DNA from: Lantana camara
Lineage: Eukaryota; Streptophyta; Magnoliopsida; Lamiales; Verbenaceae
Length of the DNA: 64,000 nucleotides
Direction: 5' to 3'
Assembly: GCA_037501455.1 (NCBI GenBank)
Contig: CM074865.1
Location: forward strand, 13,090,501-13,154,500
In this document: positions 59,147 to 64,000 of the stretch, one piece after another
How positions within the stretch are numbered: position 1 is the stretch's first letter
How the letters are laid out: each line of letters begins with the position of its first letter
Notes under the pieces: model-generated
What the model was told of the DNA's origin: nothing
Seen by the model: the letters and a program-made list of their open reading frames with translations, nothing else
Database searches by the model: none
Translations under genes and position numbers: made by a program

Positions 59147-61219
59147 ATGGATGAAGCAAGTCCGCTGCGTGAAGTGTGCAATGGCTTGAATTCATGGCTG
59201 AGCAGATTGGAAGAACGTTGCGGGACTCCTCCTGAAGGAAGCATCGTCTCCATCTTCCAACAGATTCAAAGTCTCTTTGCGGTTGTCGATAATATGAGGA
59301 AATCGATGTCCGATTTGCTGGATTTTGTTGAGAGGCGTTTAACATCAGTTTCCGAAGAAGTGGCTGACTCCAACGAAGCCATGGAACTGAAATTCGATGC
59401 CATGAATGCTGAGATCCGGTTGATGAAGAAGGCAATCGGTGGGGGTGTCCTTGAATCAAGACCGGGGCCATCAAATGTGAAAATTCCGGAGCCTAAAACC
59501 TTTGGTGGTGAGCGAAATGCCAAAGAACTCGAGAATTTTCTGTGGGACATGGAGCAATACTTCAAGGCTATGAAAGTCCGTGATGCCGAGATGGTTACTA
59601 TTACTTCCATGTATTTAACGGGAGATGCCAAGTTGTGGTGGCGATCTCGCTTGTCGGACGATGCAAGTGCAAATCGAGAGGGAATCGAAACGTGGGATGC
59701 ACTTAAGAAGGAATTGAAGGATCAGTTCCTTCCTTGCAACTCATCTTGGCTTGCAAGGGAGTCTCTACGGAATCTGAAACATGTTGGGACGGTTCGAAAA
59801 TACGTCAAGGAGTTTACGTCGCTTTTGTTGGATATCAAGGATATGTCGGACGAGGACAAGTTGTTCAATTTCATGGCGGGTTTGCAAGCTTGGGCGCAAA
59901 CTGAACTCCGAAGGCAAGGCGTGAAGGACCTTCCTTCCGCCATTGCTGCCGCTGACCGCTTGGTTGATTTCAGTGTGGTTGGGGCGCCTGACCTAACGAA
60001 TGCTAAGAGAGACGCGTTCAAGGATAAGGGGAAGGCAAAATTCAAGAAGAAAGAAACCAAAGAGGTGGCGGTTATGCCCGAAAGTGCTGCTGGAAAACTC
60101 AAAACTGGTTGCTACCTTTGTGGCGGAGATCACCGGATGCGTGAGTACCCAAACCGAGGAAAATTGAATGCTTTGATAGCAAGTAATGAGGCGAACAACG
60201 AGACAAGTGACGAAGATTTCGAGGCTCAAAGAGTTGGAGCTTTGGCATTGCTAAACGCAATCCAAGGCATGACGAGAAAGAACAAGGGGCTGATGTACGT
60301 GAAAGCTCTTGTTGATGGGAAGGAAATGAGGGCGATGATCGATACGGGCGCTACTCATAACTTCATTTCGGAAAATTTGGTTCAAGAGTTGGGCTTGAAT
60401 CTCAAAAAGAGTTGCAGCGAGATGAAGGCGGTTAACTCAAAAATAAAGTCAATCAAGGGAGAGGCCGACGTGAGTTTGAAGGTTGGTCCGTGGCAAGGGC
60501 AGTGTGCGGTTTTGGCTGTCCCGCTTGATGACTTTCATCTCATTCTTGGGATGGATTTCTTGGAGAAGGCTGAGGTGTCCGTGTTGCCATTCTTGGGTGG
60601 ACTATTAGTTAATGAGAAGAAGTGCCCGGGATTTGTGGAATGCGAGTTCATGGATGCCAACATTAAAGTTGTTCTAGAGAAATCAGTGGAAGCAAGGCGA
60701 GTTAAGGAGAAAGGCAAACAGAAGATTGGCCCGAGCCTTAATACCTTGGTTCGGAATATGACAAATAGAGAGGAGACGAGGAATGCCGGCTTGAGACCTG
60801 TCCAATTTGTTATTCGTGCCAAAAAGAAAAAGCGAGTCCATGTGAAAGAGGAAGTCGCAAAATGGTTTCCTAAGGGAGACCGGGCTAGGCGAGCGAAAGC
60901 TAGCAGGATAAATGAAAGCCAAGGGAAGGATGGTGGGGTGATAAAGCCTAACCACAATCTGGGGTGTTCCCACGATTCTCAGATTGTCGGTTTATGTTGT
61001 GCGGAAAAGTTGAAGGCTAAGTTCAATCATCGATGGCGAAGAGCGGTTGAGGAAGCAAAAGATGTCCGGACTAAAACATTTAAGGAGGCCCTATTATCAA
61101 AAGGAAGTGCTGGGAAAGAGCACGAGGGGTTGGGAAAGGATGTTGGTTCGGTTGCGTTCGAAGGAAGATCCCCTACTCCGACGAGGGCGTCAGATTCTTC
61201 TGGTGGGGGTGGTTTGTAA
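59147..61219 (+). CDS. Gag-protease polyprotein of the TR-GAG element
   Basis: An uninterrupted 690-codon ORF. The ATG at 59147 is the first after the primer site; the frame is open a little further upstream, inside the primer site. The order is: an N-terminal coiled-coil-like part (FQQIQSLFAVVDNMRKSM to MNAEIRLMKKAI); the retrotransposon gag core (PEPKTFGGERNAKELENFLW, YLTGDAKLWWRSR, LKDQFLP, VRKYVKEFTSLLLDI); a zinc knuckle near residues 321-336, CYLCGGDHRMREYP, in which the last ligand is Tyr in place of Cys; and a retropepsin with MIDTGATHNFIS (catalytic Asp near residue 397) and LILGMDFL. A basic tail follows, with no reverse transcriptase. The TAA stop is formed by the first bases of the 3' LTR. 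It would provide capsid and protease for particle formation. The damaged knuckle could weaken RNA packaging. Confidence 0.92.
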   Translation: MDEASPLREVCNGLNSWLSRLEERCGTPPEGSIVSIFQQIQSLFAVVDNMRKSMSDLLDFVERRLTSVSEEVADSNEAMELKFDAMNAEIRLMKKAIGGGVLESRPGPSNVKIPEPKTFGGERNAKELENFLWDMEQYFKAMKVRDAEMVTITSMYLTGDAKLWWRSRLSDDASANREGIETWDALKKELKDQFLPCNSSWLARESLRNLKHVGTVRKYVKEFTSLLLDIKDMSDEDKLFNFMAGLQAWAQTELRRQGVKDLPSAIAAADRLVDFSVVGAPDLTNAKRDAFKDKGKAKFKKKETKEVAVMPESAAGKLKTGCYLCGGDHRMREYPNRGKLNALIASNEANNETSDEDFEAQRVGALALLNAIQGMTRKNKGLMYVKALVDGKEMRAMIDTGATHNFISENLVQELGLNLKKSCSEMKAVNSKIKSIKGEADVSLKVGPWQGQCAVLAVPLDDFHLILGMDFLEKAEVSVLPFLGGLLVNEKKCPGFVECEFMDANIKVVLEKSVEARRVKEKGKQKIGPSLNTLVRNMTNREETRNAGLRPVQFVIRAKKKKRVHVKEEVAKWFPKGDRARRAKASRINESQGKDGGVIKPNHNLGCSHDSQIVGLCCAEKLKAKFNHRWRRAVEEAKDVRTKTFKEALLSKGSAGKEHEGLGKDVGSVAFEGRSPTPTRASDSSGGGGL
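61197..61214 (+). other. Polypurine tract of the TR-GAG element
   Basis: TTCTGGTGGGGGTGGTT lies directly before the 3' LTR; a G-rich purine run in this place primes plus-strand synthesis. It also encodes the last residues of the gag-protease ORF. Confidence 0.7.
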
Positions 61220-62224
61220 GGCCCTTCGGGTGTTGGGTGCCTTGGACTTGGCGGATGGCTAGGAAAGGCACAAAAAGGGTACTTGGGTCACTAAGCACCA
61301 TGATGGAAAATACTTTGGCTTGGAAGCAAAGTGAGTTGTCCCGGAACGGATTATGAGTATAATGCAAGGTTGCGGGATTGGTCCGAGGAAGCTGGGCATC
61401 GGGCATGGACTTGAGCAAATGATGGGCAAAATTGGCTAAGCGTCGGAAGCTTGTGCGAGATGGTGCGCACAAAGGGGCTGACTGGCGGAAGGTTACGGGA
61501 AGCTGGCGTGCCGGGCAAGTGCCGCGCGCGCAGCGTGCGAGTGCTGCGCGCCTATGCGGGATGACAAGGCGGACGCGCGCGCATGCGGGCAAGGTTGAAA
61601 ATTGAGCGGGAACGGTTACAAAGGCGGGAACGGTTATATTGAGCGGTTACGCCTTTGAGGCGCTGAAAATTCAAAAGAAAAGCTTGCCCAAGGGAGCTGC
61701 GCACGGATGGCCTCATAACCGCCACTTTAGTGGGCTAAGTGGGCGGTTACTCCCACTAAAGGCTGCCAGATTTGACCATAACCGCCCGGACAGGTGTCAG
61801 CACCTTAGATAGTCGGTTTTGCCTAGCTGATTGGGTTGTAATCAGCTATAAATATGTGAGTGCTTTGATTTGCACGAGGGGAGTGAGAATTTGTGTGCAA
61901 GCTGAGCTATTTCCTTGTATTATTGTTTGGAAAAATAATAAAAGGTTGGGAAGAGCCGGGACTTTCCCGTATATCGTGTGTTATTTCAATTCTTCAAGTG
62001 TGAGTGAGTCTTTGCTTGTTGAGTTGATTCTAAAACGTGAGTTGGCTTGGTGCTTGAACAATTCTACTCAAATTCTAGCACAAGTTAACGAGTGTGGGAA
62101 AAATTAAGGGAAACACGAGTGAACTTGTGAGTTGGGAAGGGCTGAGGGATTTTGTGTGGAAATCCTGCCGCACGGAAGGATTTCAGAGGTGAAAAATTCG
62201 TAATCTGACTTCCACCCCGTGAAA
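61215..62224 (+). repeat. 3' LTR of the TR-GAG element
   Basis: Begins TGTAAGGCCCTTCGGG and ends CCCCGTGAAA before ATAGC. Nearly identical to 58074-59097; the main difference is a ~16-bp gap in the GCGCGC region near 61540. Confidence 0.92.
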
Positions 62225-62409
62225 ATAGCTATGGTAAATTGGTAATATAATTTGATAATTGGGTATATTTGTAATTTTACACCCATTACACGCAATAACA
62301 TTTTGAGAGGGCAAAATGAGTGACCCTAACACAATAATCAAACTCGAACATCAATGTTGTCACTAATAAGTAATAAGTAATAACTCCACTTCCTAGTTAA
62401 TTATAATCG

Positions 62410-62497
62410 CCCTATTTGTACGGGAATCTAGGCTATTGAGACTTTAATTTCCACCCTATTTGTACGGGAATCTAGGCTATTGAGACTTTAATTTCCT
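62410..62497. repeat. Exact 44-bp tandem duplication
   Basis: CCCTATTTGTACGGGAATCT begins both copies (62410 and 62454). The surrounding 62230-63050 is AT-rich intergenic DNA with a poly-G run near 62906-62920; no gene seen. Confidence 0.88.
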
Positions 62498-63094
62498 GCA
62501 AAGATGGTTATTTGGAAAAAGAGAGTAAAACCTGCAAAGAAGATGTCAATGTACCCTATCACTAAATTGAATAATATTGATAAAGAACGGGATAATCTAT
62601 AAAAATAAATAATAACAACCAGATGATAATAATGAGAGCAATAAATGATCAATTAAAACAACGCGTAAAAATAAGGGAGATAATGTAAGCTTATCGTTTC
62701 AAGCAGATTCAAGAGAATTAGCAGAGTTCTGATAACGCTCAAAGGAATAGAAGAAATAGAGAGAAAAGGGAGAATTCTGTATATTTCGTAACGTAATGTG
62801 ATTGATACAAGTATATCCCCTATTTAAACATATCTCTAGGGTTTTTTTACTAAACTAGGACTCTTCTTTGGTATTTGTTGAGAGAAAATTTTTTTTTTGG
62901 GGGAGGAGGGGGGGGGGGAGAGATATTTTCTCCCCCACTTTGTTTACATTGGATAGACTTCATTTGAATTAAAAGAATTTGGGGAACACTTTTCTTATCG
63001 TGCAAAAATCGATATGCCGAGATTTATGGGCTGAGCTTGATAAAAATTGGTTGTCTTCAAATTCCTCTCGTATTTCAGGCAGGACGCCACCCAG

Positions 63095-63630
63095 GTTGGG
63101 CTCCTTCCTAGAGCTGCGCTTCTTCTTGGACTCCTTTCTAGAGCTGCGCTCCCTCCTAGAGCTGCCCTCCTTCCTGAGCTCCTTCCTAGAGCTGCCCTCT
63201 TTCCCGGGTTACTATGTTCCTCGTGATAATAGTGGACTAGTCTTTCCTTGAATCCTGGGCCTTTTTATGTAAGAATGGGCTGAAATCCAAGGTAATGAAA
63301 AATAGGATGCATCATAATTCCCCCCTACTCTTTTAGTCAAAATGAATTTTAGGCTAAGAGAGTAGAGAAGGTAGCCTCTATGTCAAATTCGCGGCCTCCT
63401 TCCTCTTTTGGGATGAACAAGAGCTTTCCGGCCTCCCTCCTCTTCAGGGATGAATAAAAGTTTCACGGCTTCCTTCCTCTTCGGGGATAAACACGAGCTT
63501 GCTGGCCTCCTTCCTCTCCAGGAACAAACAAAAGGTTTGCGGCTTCCTTCCTATTCGGGGATGAACAAAAGCTTACTGGCCTCCTTCCTCTTCAGGAACA
63601 AACAAAAGGTTTGTGGCTTCCTTCCTCGAG
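63095..63630. repeat. Pyrimidine-rich short tandem repeats
   Basis: 63095-63210: ~30-bp units around CTCCTTCCTAGAGCTGCCCT. 63380-63630: units around GCCTCCTTCCTCTTCAGGAA and GGCTTCCTTCCTATTCGGGG, about 40-45 bp each and alternating. The small plus-strand frames here follow the repeats and are not called as genes. Confidence 0.8.
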
Positions 63631-63649
63631 GAAGCCTTATAGGGTAATC

Positions 63650-63945
63650 CCATAAGACTTTTATGCAAGAACGTTCGCCCTATAAGTTTCGTAAAGAGGA
63701 TTCGTCCTATGAATTTTGTAAAGAGGATGTTCGTCCCTTAAGTCTTGTAAAGAGGACGCTTGTCCCGTAAGTTTTTGTAAAGAGGACGTTCGTCCTGTAA
63801 GTTTTACAAAGAGGACGTTCGTCCTGTGAATTTTTGTAAAGAGGACGTTCGTCTGGTAAGTCTTGTAAAGAGGACTTTGTCCCGTAAGTTTTTGTAAAGA
63901 GGACGTTCGTCCTGTAAGTTTTGTAAAGAGGACGTTCGTCCTGTG
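63650..63945. repeat. 28-30-bp tandem repeat with a GGACGTTCGTCC palindrome
   Basis: About ten units of GTAAAGAGGACGTTCGTCCT followed by a TAAGTTTT-type spacer. Each intact unit has the hairpin GGACG-TT-CGTCC. This may be part of a retrotransposon LTR that continues beyond the window. Confidence 0.85.
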
Positions 63946-64000
63946 AGGAATGAGCCCATTGAGTTTGTATGTCGTCTTTCGATTATGCCATCCTCCTTAG

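Larger units (their letters stand above)
58074..62224 (+). mobile_element. TR-GAG retrotransposon (LTR - gag-protease - LTR), young
   Basis: Two ~1.0-kb LTRs enclose only a gag-protease ORF; there is no reverse transcriptase, RNase H or integrase. This layout is the TR-GAG class, mobilised by proteins of full-length relatives. The target duplication ATAGC lies at 58069-58073 and 62225-62229. The LTRs differ at roughly eleven single positions plus one short indel, about 1%, so insertion was recent. Confidence 0.92.

Noticed and set aside
59145..60957. Minus-strand ORFs up to 140 aa
   Set aside because: Antisense shadows of the gag-protease ORF.

Overview
The window is plant nuclear DNA, from a eudicot. 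It has spliced genes with GT-AG introns, a CYP76-like cytochrome P450, a nuclear gene for a mitochondrial ribosomal protein, a plant RING-H2 E3 ligase, and a dense load of plant-type transposons (Athila-type Ty3/gypsy, Mutator-like, hAT-type MITEs, a tRNA-derived SINE). A Lamiales or other asterid source would suit the P450, but that is only a guess. There is nothing prokaryotic: no CRISPR array, no operon, no ribosome binding sites.

Layout. 1-11.25 kb: a decayed Athila-type LTR retrotransposon on the minus strand, whose 3' LTR is cut by the window edge. 11.25-13.4 kb: transposon debris that includes one Mutator-type terminus. 13.4-15.4 kb: an intact two-exon P450 (minus strand) with a fold-back element in its intron and a TATA box. 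15.4-18.8 kb: AT-rich intergenic DNA with a 548-bp non-autonomous element. 18.8-27.8 kb: the strangest part. Two large inverted minisatellite arrays share the same 42-bp unit. Around and between them lie an unrecognised spliced ORF, two transposon ends placed back to back, and a decayed DUF1985/Ulp1-like gene typical of Ulp1-carrying MULEs. 28.0-32.8 kb: a nearly complete MuDR-type MULE with ~110-bp terminal inverted repeats, a broken mudrA transposase (minus) and a convergent GRF-zinc-finger-like ORF (plus). 32.8-38.9 kb: a plus-strand LTR interrupted by a 3.38-kb solo LTR in the opposite orientation, flanked by the target-site duplication ATACG. 39.4-43.0 kb: an eight-exon gene for mitochondrial ribosomal protein L4, with a MITE in intron 3 and a GC-AG intron. 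43-49.2 kb: intergenic DNA carrying two further copies of that MITE, a SINE, another hAT MITE and two long-TIR elements. 49.7-54.4 kb: a gene for a MBR/HIP1-like RING-H2 E3 ligase with a hAT-like element in an intron. 54.4-58.0 kb: intergenic, ending in a MITE. 58.07-62.22 kb: a young TR-GAG element (LTR - gag-protease - LTR, no reverse transcriptase). 62.2-64 kb: several short tandem-repeat families.

Three host genes look functional: the P450 (491 aa), uL4m (306 aa) and the RING E3 ligase (622 aa). They are unrelated in function and separated by repeats. The gag-protease ORF of the TR-GAG element and the small two-exon ORF near 21.5 kb are also open. The Athila, DUF1985/Ulp1 and mudrA genes all carry stops or frameshifts. 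All identities come from reading motifs by eye; no database search was run.
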